Shown here piece by piece: positions 48,140-58,859 of a stretch of DNA of 64,000 nucleotides; the stretch's first letter is position 1; every line of letters begins with the position of its first letter. The notes under the pieces were generated by a model. That model ran no database searches. It was given only the letters and a program-made list of their open reading frames with translations, and was not told where the DNA came from. Source of the DNA: Hofstenia miamia. Taxonomy: Eukaryota; Xenacoelomorpha; Acoela; Hofsteniidae. A program made the position numbers and the translations under genes. Location: contig CABFPE010001038.1 in assembly GCA_900660155.1 (NCBI GenBank), positions 71,153-135,152 of the forward strand, in the 5' to 3' direction.

Positions 48140-49110
48140 ATGATTAGATTTCTGCACAAATATCGGATTTTGAATTATCGCCAAACATTTCACAGAAGAT
48201 ATCGCACATATATATGTATATGTTTTTGTGTCTATTTTGACTACTTGAAGGCCTTTGATCGCGTTCCCCACGAATTTTTATTGCATAAACTCCGGGTTTT
48301 CGGTTTGGATGATCAGTTCACTTCACTAAGTTGTCATTGATGAGAATATCGCACCAAAGTTTGCAGTGACAAGCGGGGTTCTTCAGGGGAGCATTTTAGG
48401 TCCTTTACTTTTCCTTATGTTTATAAACGATATGCCTGATAGTTTCATCAACATATAAGCCGATGACTGTAAACTCATTTTCTATTGCCACCAAGCTTTT
48501 GAGATTCTTATCAACAATGAAACTATCTATTCCGTTCAACATGTTAAAGACCTAGGTGTTATTATAGACCACAATTTGCGTTGGAACCTGCACACATTGA
48601 CGCAGTTTCAAGAGGCAAGAAATGCTTTTCATATGATAAAGTACAATGTTCCGTATCAAACTAGCCAGACGGTAAAGGCTAGGCTTATACAGTCATGTGT
48701 CCTCAGTATTTTCCTTTACGCTAGCCAGACATGGTTTCCTGGGGATGCCATCCGGCATAGACGTTGTCTGTATTGGATTTTGGCAAAGCACAGTTTTCCT
48801 TTGCTCTATCCAGCAATTATCCATTGTATCCCATTATTGTGTTATTTCAAATTTACGACTTTATTATTCATGAAAAATTTGCTTGATGGTAGATCAAGGA
48901 TTACCCCGGATCATTTTCCCATTCATGTTGGTTTGGACTTCAATCTGAAAAGAACTATTTCACAAGAGTCGTGAGACTGGCCAACACACTCAGTGCCACC
49001 TACAACGTCGATATATTGAAACTCAAAAAGTCTGCGCTTAAGAAGAGCCTACACGATCTATTCAAGTGCACGCTTAATGAAAACCTAATTTTGAATTTGT
49101 ATTAACATGT
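48140..49110 (+). pseudogene. LINE reverse transcriptase fragment (CR1/Jockey-like)
   Basis: Near 48232-48316 is FDYLKAFDRVPHEFLLHKLR, the RT block with the first catalytic Asp (D..KAFD.V.H..L). Near 48375-48445 is GVLQGSILGPLLFLMFINDM. The catalytic box near 48455 reads stop-ADD where YADD is expected, and this single base change alone would kill the enzyme. From 48576 to 48974 a 132-codon frame continues with LIQSCVLSIFLYASQTWFPG, the post-RT region, and the terminal Lys/Ser-rich text runs to about 49110. It lies inside the TIR element at 47889-51100. Confidence 0.85.
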
Positions 49111-49431
49111 TGATTTCTGTCAATCCCCCCACGGTAATTTAAGTCTGTTTGTTGTTGGTTTTTATTACAATGAATATATTTTATTTTATATTGTATTTAT
49201 TTTACACTTTAAAGAACAAATTTGTTCTTAAATCAAGACAGCTTTGATTTGAAACTTAGACCTTGAATAGTCGCTATCAAATTAAATTTTACGGACTTTG
49301 CCAATTTTAGGGTATATTGATTTTTACTTAAAGAATATGCGAACAGTTGTGAAATGTTATCACGCCCATTTTTCAATGGGAGATATTGGTTAGAATCCAA
49401 TCTGTTCGAAAATACTATTTTAAAATGACAA

Positions 49432-50998
49432 ATTAACTTTAAAAGCCCGAGGCATCAAGAAATTTTACATTAGAAAGTCCGAGGCAGGTGAAAAATTGAC
49501 TCTAAAAGTCCAAGGCACGTGAAAAATTAACTTTAAAAGTCCGAGGTAGCAAGAAATTGTACATTAGAAAGTCCGAGGCAGGTTAAAAATTAACTCTAAA
49601 AGTCCAAGGCACGTGAAAAATTAACTTTAAAAGTCCAAGGTAGCAAGAAATTGTACACTAGAAAGTCCGAGGCAGGTGAAAAATTAACTCTAAAAGTCCG
49701 AGGAAGGTAAAAAATTAACTTTAAAAGTCCGAGGCAGCAGGAAATTTTGCATTAGAAAGTCCGAGGGAGGTGAAAAATTAACCTTAAAAGTCCGAGGCAG
49801 CAAGAAATTTTACATTAGAAAGTCTGAGGCAGCAAGAAATTTTAGATTAGAAAGTCCGAGGCAGGTGAAAAATTGACTCTAAAAGTCCGAGGAAGATAAA
49901 AAATTAACTTTAAAAGTCCGAGGCAGCAGGAAATTTTGCATTAGAAAGTCCGAGGGAGGTGAAAAATTAACCTTAAAAGTCCGAGGCAGCAAGAAATTTT
50001 ACATTAGAAAGTCTGAGGCAGCAAGAAATTTTAGATTAGAAAGTCCGAGGCAGGTGAAAAATTGACTCTAAAAGTCCGAGGAAGATAAAAAATTAACTTT
50101 AAAAGTCCGAGGCAGCAGGAAATTTTGCATTAGAAAGTCCGAGGGAGGTGAAAAATTAACCTTAAAAGTCCGAGGCAGCAGGAAATTTTACATTAGAAAG
50201 TCTGAGGCAGCAAGAAATTTTAGATTAGAAAGTCCGAGGCAGGTGAAAAATTAACTCTAAAAGTCCGAGGAAGGTAAAAAATTAACTTTAAAAGTCCGAG
50301 GCAGCAGGAAATTTTGCATTAGAAAGTCCGAGGGAGGTGAAAAATTAACCTTAAAAGTCCGAGGCAGCAAGAAATTTTACATTAGAAAGTCTGAGGCAGC
50401 AAGAAATTTTACATTAGAAAGTCCGAGGCAGGTGAAAAATTGACTCTAAAAGTCCAAGGCACGTGAAAAATTAACTTTAAAAGTCCGAGGTAGCAAGAAA
50501 TTGTACATTAGAAAGTCCGAGGCAGGTGAAAAATTAACTCTAAAAGTCCGAGGAAGGTAAAAAATTAACTTTAAAAGTCCGAGGCAGCAGGAAATTTTGC
50601 ATTAGAAAGTCCGAGGGAGGTGAAAAATTAACCTTAAAAGTCCGAGGCAGCAAGAAATTTTACATTAGAAAGTCTGAGGCAGCAAGATATTTTAGATTAG
50701 AAAGTCCGAGGCAGGTGAAAAATTAACTTTAAAAGTCCGGGCAGCAAGAAATTTTTTAATAGAAAGTCAGAGGCAAATGAAAAATTAACTTTAAAAGTCC
50801 AAGGCATCAAGAAATTTTACATTAGAAAGTCCGAGGCAGGTGAAAAATTAACTTTAAAAGTCAGAAGCAGCAAGAAATTGTAGATTAGAAAATCCGAGGC
50901 AGGTGAAAAATTAACTCTAAAAGTCCGAGGGAGGTGAAAAATTAACTTTAAAAGTCCGAGGCAGCAAGAAATTTTACTATAAAAACTCCGAGCAGCAA
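49432..50998. repeat. AGTCCGAGGCAG minisatellite with 189-bp higher-order repeat
   Basis: Roughly fifty half-units of about 31 bp share the core AGTCCGAGGCAG and alternate two spacer types (GAAATTTTACATTAGAA and GTGAAAAATTAACTTTAAA), giving a period of about 63 bp. A higher-order period of exactly 189 bp is visible: the marker GAAATTTTGCATTAGAAAG begins at 49741, 49930, 50119 and 50308, then at 50591. The core equals the complement of the TIR block CTGCCTCGGACT, so the array seems to have grown out of the element's own end. Confidence 0.95.
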
Positions 50999-51291
50999 AT
51001 AAAGATTTCAGAAAAATGCAGACAATCTGATATGATGAAAATACTTGTTGACGTAATCTTCGTGACGTCATCAAAGTCCGAGGCAGGTTTTAAAGATTCC
51101 CCTGTTTGGATGATGCTACAATACCAACACATTTCTTAATTACTTAAAAATATAGTCCATTTTGAAAATATCTTGAAGTGTTCTTTAGACAATTGTAAAA
51201 CAATTGGAAATTCCTAAAATGTCTGCATCTGAATCAGAGCTGTAACCGGCCGGAGATTTTGCGCCTTGGCCAGTAGTTGGCTAGTAATACC

Positions 51292-51534
51292 CAGTGGCGT
51301 ACATAGGGGGGGACATGGTGGAATGTCCCCCCCCATCAGGTTTCCAAATTTAATTTGGACTGGATAAATCAAAAAATTTTTCGTAAAAAACTGAAAAATT
51401 TAAAATCTAAGATCGTGAAATGCATTTTTTAGGGTCTATTTTCTCAATATTTTCAAAACTTTTCGCGGGGCTTTGCCCCGCATTGGGTAATGATAATGAT
51501 GTCCCCCCGTCAGAAAATTCTGGGTACGCCCCTG
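51292..51534. mobile_element. Non-autonomous hAT-type element, copy 2 (complete)
   Basis: 243 bp with ends CAGTGGCGTACATAGG and GGGTACGCCCCTG and an exact 8-bp duplication GTAATACC (51284-51291 and 51535-51542). It is the intact counterpart of the element at 7393-7901, in opposite orientation. The interior has C/G runs at both ends and a perfect hairpin GCGGGGC..GCCCCGC. Confidence 0.92.
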
Positions 51535-52058
51535 GTAATACCTAATGCCGGCTGGCCGGTTTTCGCAGGCAAATTATGTTGGCATTATGTAGTTAATTAT
51601 GCAAGTATATTTTATATATATATATACATAATCTCAATATTTGAAAAATATGCAGTATTGTCTGGTTATATTGTGAACGAATATCTGATATTGTAAACTC
51701 ATTTTCACATGAAATTGCGTTGTTTATAGTGAAATTGCATTTTCCTAAGAATTTCAGCCGTAATAAATATATTTTTGCATTTTACAGAAAACCCCACAAT
51801 TCATAGACACTATTAACATCTGGGAAAAAATGTGTTGACTTATTGTTACTGTCATAAGTAAAATTTGGATCTAGCGATCATATGCAAAAAGGAACTTTCT
51901 AGGATCATTTCTTGATGTGGCATTAATATTTCTGTTTGATTAAGCATGCTATATACCATATTGGCAGACTCATCCGGTAAAAGTTGCTTACATTTGAACA
52001 TCCGGTATCTCATGTTAAAGAACGGAAGCAAAGCATCGTAATTCCACCAACAATTTAG

Positions 52059-52066
52059 TATAAATA
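52059..52066 (+). promoter_or_regulatory. TATA box (TATAAATA) of cathepsin gene
   Basis: It lies 32 bp upstream of TCAGT at 52089-52093, an initiator-type sequence, and 41 bp upstream of the start codon. If transcription starts at A52091 the 5' leader is only 9 nt. The pyrimidine-rich TTTTCTCTCATCAG just before could instead be a trans-splice acceptor. Confidence 0.65.
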
Positions 52067-52099
52067 CCAACATCAAAATTTTCTCTCATCAGTTAAACA

Positions 52100-52282
52100 A
52101 TGTTCAAAATAGCTCTTTCTCTTGCTTTAATAGGCTTTGTGTCAGCCTATCTTCACAGCAACATCGCTGAATCAAAATTTGAACCAGCGTGGCAGCAATG
52201 GAAATCAAAATATTCAAAGATCTATGGCTCTGTTGCAGAAGAAGTACATCGATTTAACATTTGGAAGGAAAATGTAGAGATG
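52100..52282 (+). CDS. Cathepsin L-type cysteine protease, first exon
   Basis: 61 codons run from ATG to a phase-0 donor (GAGATG followed by GTAAAT). Residues 1-16 (MFKIALSLALIGFVSA) are a signal peptide. Residues from about 28 on (FEPAWQQWKSKYSKIYGS, then EEVHRFNIWKENVEM) are the first half of the I29 inhibitor prodomain, with the E..R...W..N spacing of the ERFNIN motif. Papain-family proteases of this type are secretory or lysosomal, made as zymogens whose prodomain blocks the active site. The catalytic Cys, His and Asn exons are not seen. A 1000-base gap begins 390 bp downstream, and nothing up to 64000 resembles them, so the gene is incomplete here or truncated. Confidence 0.85.
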
Positions 52283-52672
52283 GTAAATTCTTATGATTTC
52301 TACAATTTTAAAACAAAATCAAAGTTATCTCTAATAAAAAGAAAAATATCCTTTATTGACAGGAATGGGTATAGAACAACATGCATACAATTAATCAAAA
52401 AAAATATATATTATATATATATATATATTTATTTATTGATTTATTTATACTGTATGTACACATTTACAAAACTACAACACAACCTGACCAACGCACAGGT
52501 TAATTACTAAACTAAACACTAAGACGTTCTGCACCATTTCTACTTTTGTTTCTGCACCACACCACAATCCACAATATCTGCACAAAGCTCTTTTCTTTAA
52601 GTTTGCCATGCTTAATCTGAGAATCAGATGATGCAGTATCCCAGAGGCGGGGAACTGGGGGAACGTTCCCCC
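52283..52672. other. Presumed first intron of cathepsin gene
   Basis: Contains a short (TA)n tract near 52405-52430. Just before the gap (52641-52672) is a GC-rich end-like sequence (CAGAGGCGGGGAACTGGGGG) that resembles the CAGTGGCG ends of the hAT elements elsewhere. Confidence 0.5.
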
Positions 52673-53672
52673 NNNNNNNNNNNNNNNNNNNNNNNNNNNN
52701 NNNNNNNNNNNNNNNNNNNNNNNNNNNNNNNNNNNNNNNNNNNNNNNNNNNNNNNNNNNNNNNNNNNNNNNNNNNNNNNNNNNNNNNNNNNNNNNNNNNN
52801 NNNNNNNNNNNNNNNNNNNNNNNNNNNNNNNNNNNNNNNNNNNNNNNNNNNNNNNNNNNNNNNNNNNNNNNNNNNNNNNNNNNNNNNNNNNNNNNNNNNN
52901 NNNNNNNNNNNNNNNNNNNNNNNNNNNNNNNNNNNNNNNNNNNNNNNNNNNNNNNNNNNNNNNNNNNNNNNNNNNNNNNNNNNNNNNNNNNNNNNNNNNN
53001 NNNNNNNNNNNNNNNNNNNNNNNNNNNNNNNNNNNNNNNNNNNNNNNNNNNNNNNNNNNNNNNNNNNNNNNNNNNNNNNNNNNNNNNNNNNNNNNNNNNN
53101 NNNNNNNNNNNNNNNNNNNNNNNNNNNNNNNNNNNNNNNNNNNNNNNNNNNNNNNNNNNNNNNNNNNNNNNNNNNNNNNNNNNNNNNNNNNNNNNNNNNN
53201 NNNNNNNNNNNNNNNNNNNNNNNNNNNNNNNNNNNNNNNNNNNNNNNNNNNNNNNNNNNNNNNNNNNNNNNNNNNNNNNNNNNNNNNNNNNNNNNNNNNN
53301 NNNNNNNNNNNNNNNNNNNNNNNNNNNNNNNNNNNNNNNNNNNNNNNNNNNNNNNNNNNNNNNNNNNNNNNNNNNNNNNNNNNNNNNNNNNNNNNNNNNN
53401 NNNNNNNNNNNNNNNNNNNNNNNNNNNNNNNNNNNNNNNNNNNNNNNNNNNNNNNNNNNNNNNNNNNNNNNNNNNNNNNNNNNNNNNNNNNNNNNNNNNN
53501 NNNNNNNNNNNNNNNNNNNNNNNNNNNNNNNNNNNNNNNNNNNNNNNNNNNNNNNNNNNNNNNNNNNNNNNNNNNNNNNNNNNNNNNNNNNNNNNNNNNN
53601 NNNNNNNNNNNNNNNNNNNNNNNNNNNNNNNNNNNNNNNNNNNNNNNNNNNNNNNNNNNNNNNNNNNNNNNN
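52673..53672. other. Assembly gap of exactly 1000 N
   Basis: A C-run lies on the left and (TA)n on the right. It probably hides the second end of a GC-rich repeat element and possibly cathepsin exons. Confidence 0.95.
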
Positions 53673-53692
53673 ATATATATATATATATATAA

Positions 53693-56218
53693 TCTGTTTT
53701 AATCTAGATAACTACACATTTTGATTGAAATATCTGATATTGCAGAACTCAATTTTCAAACTATTACAACTATATTTCTAGCAAAACACAATTTTTCTAT
53801 ATATCAATTCTTTGCATAACTTTAATCAGTTTTTCGTTTTTCAATGAATTTAAATTGTGAACGCTTCAGTTTCTTTAGTTAGTATATTTTTATGATAATT
53901 AAATAAAGCTGTAGCAGCATTATCAATCATTATGTTTTTCATTGCTATTACATTTAACCTCATTTACAGTAAATAGTAAAGGATAAAGGAGTTAGGAAAT
54001 AAATATATACATTTTAATCCTCTAGTAGGATGTGTCTAACTTCTCAACAGAAATTTGCGTTTGAATTTGTTTGCAACCGAAAATCACTCAAACATTTTAA
54101 GTGTTAAATTCAATATTTAAATATTCAAAGGTTCAAAATTCTTTATTTTTATGCAGTTTCTCAAATTTTGAAGTGCAAATCCGACAGATTAGTTTTCTCT
54201 AATGTTAACTACTTCTGCTAAGATCATTATAAGTTAGATCCATAAGAAACTGAAGCAAAGTTACATAATAAAAATAGAATAACTCAATTAATGAGTGACT
54301 TCAGAGAGATTAATTTAAGTAATATTCTAGATTTTCATTGGATTTTTTCTCAAACTAAGCAAAATATTTCCTACTTATCAAATAAAAGATTTCTTAGTTT
54401 GATCTTTAAACAGCTAGCCTTTTTGAATTTTTCAAATGGAACCCATGTTGTGCAGTTTTGGTACCCAGTTTCAAATATTCGTGGATATCATGATTCCTCT
54501 TCAGATGTATATGACTGCAAATACAAAATGGACAAAAGCGGGAATTAATAAGCGTGGAAGCGGGAGTTTTGTTATAAATGCGAGATGTGTGAGAAAAGCT
54601 TGAAACTAAAAGAATTATTTAAAAATCAAAGTGCAGCTTGCAACATGTATTTATTACTAGATAGTAAGATAAATCTGAATACATATCAGTAATCAATGTA
54701 AATAAAAAGTAACAAAAAGAATGAAAAAACAAAATCAACATTTAAATTTCAAAAATGAAACTGGCTTTCTAAGTTAACAGGCGAAGAGTTATATTATAGT
54801 TTTTGAAGATGTTGTATTTTACTTGAGTAACAACACACGTAATCAGCAATTACTGAAAGAAATATTTCTAGCAGTTGCAATAGATTATCTTATCGAGAAT
54901 ATCTCGGATTTTCGTTTTTCCGATAATCGATTTTGAATCCTTCAAATAGAAATGAAGAAGTTTCAAATTTTTTACACTAGAAATTTTTGCATATTTATTA
55001 AGCCTAACTAAAATTATACCTTGAATTTATAGGTGCACTATGTTACTATAAATTTTCAGTAAGTAGTGGTAATTTAAGCAAACAAAATCAATTTTTTGTG
55101 ATACATTTGTATATTTAGTTTCACTTAGTTTACTGTAATTAAATTTGTAAATCTAAGTATGTTGACAAATTATTCTTCTATCGATTTACAAAATTTCAAC
55201 AGTAGTTTTTGACATAAATATTTGCTATTTATTTTTAATTGAACATTTGTAACTAAAGTGGTTTTCTATTTCTTAAATTTCAAATTGTCAATGATGCCAT
55301 GAATAATCTACTTGGACTTAAATATAAATTTTAAAATAATTTTAAATGAGTTTTCAGCTCTTTTCTGCAAATTCTTTTGAAAGCTATAGTTTTTGAATAA
55401 TTAATACGTGTATACCGGTATTCATGTAAACATAATGAGATCTCAAATTAGAATTGTGGAAAAATGGCTGTAAAGCACTTATATTTATCTGGGCTATTCT
55501 TTGAAAATTGGTTTTTGAATTTAAGATACGCAGGATGAAATACTAAAAATATTTCCGAAACAAAACTTTTATTATTGCTAGGTAAGTCAGCATTTCATAT
55601 GGAAAAGAAAATTTCTTCGATTTTATTTCAATTTCCAGTCCATTTCAATAACTATTTTAGAAACATTTCGAAATTTTTCCATAAATTTTAACATCTATCC
55701 ATAAATATTAGAGGTAATGCTTGGATTCTGTGGGACGACAATTTCACTGGTGTCAGTCCCATTGGATTAAGATCCATTTAATCCCATCAAATTTTCTTTC
55801 AAATAGTCCCATTGGCACCACAGCATAACTTCTATTTTGATCAAAATGAGAATTATAATGAGTAACTTTGTGTAATCCGTTGCTCCAGGTTCTAATGTTG
55901 TGTTCTCAGTCCATGTTAGTCCAAGACTCATAAGACATAGACCAGATAAATCCCATTTGATATAGTATCCCTGTATAACCCTACTAGTTTGTCAAGTTGA
56001 GAATAATGTGAATAAAAATTGAAATTCAGAACAGACATGTGCAATAATTGGTTTTGTTGAAACTGCTAGGGTGCACATAATAAGATTTTGTAATGATTTC
56101 GGCCCTGACTTCAGCAAAACCTATTTCAATTTCATATCTGGTAATTATTTCCGTTAAATTCAGTACCAGTTCTGCCCAAAATCAAACTAAATTGAATTAA
56201 TTTGAAGTCATATATGCA
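53693..56218. other. No gene recognised
   Basis: AT-rich sequence. The plus-strand open frame at 54291-54548 resembles nothing I know. A phrase near TTAATCCCATC/AGTCCCATTGG recurs at 55750-55830, a weak local repeat. Confidence 0.5.
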
Positions 56219-56425
56219 TGGCGGTGATATATGGATATATATATATATATATATATATATATGGGGTAAAATGGGACTTAATTTGCAAGAAATCTCTATT
56301 AAGCTATAATTTATTAGTATCGCCACTGATCATCAGGTAAATTGAAAATGTGGTAAATAGAAATTTTAATAAACCATTAGGTGTAATAAAAACAACATTT
56401 AAATATATATATATATATATATAGA
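56219..56425 (-). repeat. (TA)n-bounded segment with CTGATGA remnant
   Basis: (TA)n tracts at 56238-56262 and 56402-56423 enclose about 140 bp whose minus strand has CTGATGA near 56335-56329, the core start of a hammerhead. No GAAA partner at the expected distance is seen. It looks like an eroded member of the same family. Confidence 0.3.
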
Positions 56426-57193
56426 CATTGACTAAGACATAATTACTTAATGCAATGTTTTTCGATTATCAGCACATCGGCATTTTTTTTTACTTAATTT
56501 TAATAAAATAGTTAATTGCTTTTCATAGGTGCATACGAAAAAGAATACATTTCTGATTGCAGATAATCACGAATTTACTCTGCTACTCGTTATTGCCATT
56601 GACACTTCGTTTTTCCAATGAAGAAATATTCACATTCAAGGATATTTTACATGTTCTTGTTTTAAGGGAAATGTGCAGTTTTCGGGATTTTGAAATGCCT
56701 CATCAGCATAGCAAACATACAAAAATCATTGATGTATAGACTAAGAAAATATGTTTCATAAATTTCTGAAGCTTACCTTGGGTAAAAATTAGTTGTATTA
56801 AGTATTTGCATTTTGAATTTCTAACAACTTCAGAATTGAAAAAATATTTTTTTCATTATGTATTGAGTCCCCTGTAACATTTCTTCTAAAACATGTCTTG
56901 AAAAATAAATGCTCAACTTGAAATCGATTTGAACCGTAAGAAATGACACATTTAATGAGTTCAATGATAAATTAGTGTAGTTCTGCAAAATAGAATTTAC
57001 TCACGTAGCTGCAAATAGAATTACGCTAATCAGTATATATATATATATATATATTATATAAAAGAAAATTAAAACAAAAGTTTAGTTTACAATAAAATAT
57101 TTGACATAGGGACAGAAAATCTACATTGTAGGCTTAATACTTTTAGAAATAACCTGTAAAACTTGTGACAGAATATTTATGACCATTATTATT

Positions 57194-57330
57194 ATATATA
57201 TATATATATATATTATATTTTATATATATATGTATATATATATTTAAATGAATTGCTAAATAAATGCATTTTAAAATTGAATCCACTATTTGACGCGTTT
57301 CGATCTTTTATTGATCATCGTCAGAATATT
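57194..57330 (-). mobile_element. (TA)n-flanked element with hammerhead ribozyme motif
   Basis: The minus strand from 57324 reads CTGACGA, one extra T, stem II GATC..GATC with a 7-nt loop, GAAA, a minimal stem III ACGCGT, and cleavage C (GTC) at 57291-57293. All core positions fit the hammerhead consensus C-U-G-A-N-G-A...G-A-A-A. Stem I next to the core is weak (two pairs), as is common in these metazoan motifs. The plus-strand downstream flank (57243-57290) is repeated at 57482-57530, next to more (TA)n. Confidence 0.6.
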
Positions 57331-57479
57331 TTCCAGAATTTTTTTACATAACTATAAACTACACTTTATAGTTAACTAAAATAATTGTATATGATAAGAT
57401 TTTATTCAATCTAAGGTGTAGTTTTCTAATCAATCCAAAGTTTTGGTTTTCATTTGCATTTAACAATTGGTATTTTATA

Positions 57480-57528
57480 TATTTAAATGAAATGCTACAT
57501 AAATGCATTTTAAAATTGAATCCACTAT

Positions 57529-57559
<31 letters not shown>

Positions 57560-57580
57560 ATAATATATATATATATATAC
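57480..57580. repeat. Partial second copy of the 57243-57290 segment plus (TA)n
   Basis: The words AAATGCATTTTAAAATTGAA and TCCACTATT recur in the same order as at 57243-57290, then pass into (TA)n instead of the hammerhead. This is a truncated sister copy. Confidence 0.7.
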
Positions 57581-58429
57581 ATGTAAATACAGCATGTTCA
57601 AAAACATTTCAAATTTTTCCATTTTGAAGAATTTTATCGCAGCAATACGTAATACCCCAGACAGGGCTTTCAAAGCTTGATGAAAATGAAGTTTGTAATT
57701 TGATATTTCTTTGAAAACATTCTTACATATAAAACAATTGTATATTTTTTAGACTGTAAATTGTGATTAAACCTATGTTTTTTGTACCAATGTGGAATAT
57801 ATACTAGAACAGAATTTAAACCCCTGTGCATTTGGACACTGATATTGAAAGATCCACTTTTAATATGATGTTGGTATTCGGAAATGCTTGAGCTTCGATT
57901 TCATTAGACATGCTGCTAGTTCGTCTGTGCATTACACATTGCAAAGTAAATTTCAGAGTATTCAGTTCTTAAATTAAATGCAAAATAGGATTGTGTAATA
58001 TTCGTGGTTCATAATACATTTCCAAAGTTCAAGCAATAAACCACATATTGTCTAATTCGTTCAATTTCGCCAACAAATCAACATCTTCAGCTCTGCATTC
58101 TGTAATTTGATCAACATCTGAAATAAATACTTCGATAACCTCAGTAATTTGTACATAACTCATTGATAATGGTTTGATAGCTTACTATCTTTAGTCCTCC
58201 ATATTGTATATCTGACTGTCACTTTAAACGGGACAAAAATAATGGCTCAAATTTTTATATAAATGACACAAAACAAGAGTTGGTAATTGAATTTAGTACT
58301 AATTCGTTCTGGGCAGCTAGATAGGGTTAAATGTGATTATATTATCCAACTAAATTTGATCACAATCTATCTACATGTATATGTAACCACTAAATAAGTT
58401 CATTAAATAAACGAAAGAATACTATGTAT

Positions 58430-58837
58430 TAGAGCTGTACGCCGGTCAATCTTTCGTCGGCGGCGGCATGAGCTCCTAAAAAGTATCGGCGGCGGCGTGG
58501 CACCGCGTAAAAAAACAATTTATTTTATGATTATCCATTAGATGACCTCGAAGGCTTCCCGTTGAAACGCTAATTTTGTACCGCAAAACTTGAAATAGCA
58601 ATATCAGTTTTATTCTCATCCGTCTTCAAATAAAAAACCAAGTATTTGAACACAGCTCTTTTCTTATCTGTGATAAGCTCAGGCTTGTAGCATTGTTGTA
58701 CCATGTCAATGCAGATCTGAAATCAAAATGAAATATAAATGAATAGTTATAAAAGATCACTGCTTCGGTTATCCGCCACGCCGTTCTTACGCCGTTTTTC
58801 AGATCCTACGGCGGCGGCGTGGCGGCGTATAGCTCTA
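58430..58837. mobile_element. hAT-type MITE, GC-rich ends
   Basis: The ends TAGAGCTGTACGCCG and CGGCGTATAGCTCTA are flanked by an exact 8-bp duplication CTATGTAT (58422-58429 and 58838-58845). Subterminal blocks are CGGCGGCGG-rich, striking against the AT-rich surroundings. The minus strand of the centre has an open stretch containing ITDKKRAVFKYLVFYLK after an AG acceptor-like site, which could be an exon remnant of the parent transposase. Confidence 0.9.
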
Positions 58838-58859
58838 CTATGTATATTGCACGTGCCGA

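Larger units (their letters stand above)
47889..51100. mobile_element. 3.2-kb TIR element with 9-bp duplication and internal minisatellite
   Basis: The ends share about 40 bp of inverted repeat. The left has ATCTTTAAAACCTGCCTCGG and then TGACGTCA; the right is the complement of the same pair. Flanks carry the direct 9-bp repeat CCTGTTTGG (47880-47888 and 51101-51109), a size typical of MULE-type elements. Inside are a LINE RT fragment (48140-49110) and a 1.56-kb tandem array. No transposase is present, so it would depend on another element, perhaps a MULE like the neighbour at 45790-47260. The boundary is exact to within a few bases because TIR ends differ by two bases. Confidence 0.72.

Noticed and set aside
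49432-50998. Regular repeats that might suggest a CRISPR array
   Set aside because: The spacers are themselves repeats of two types, the units vary, the genome is animal and no cas-like genes are present. It is a minisatellite.
52628-53692. Open frame across the cathepsin-side gap
   Set aside because: Unknown bases and (TA)n only.
57359-57673. 104-codon minus-strand frame
   Set aside because: Its centre is (TA)n and its ends match nothing; no splice or start context.
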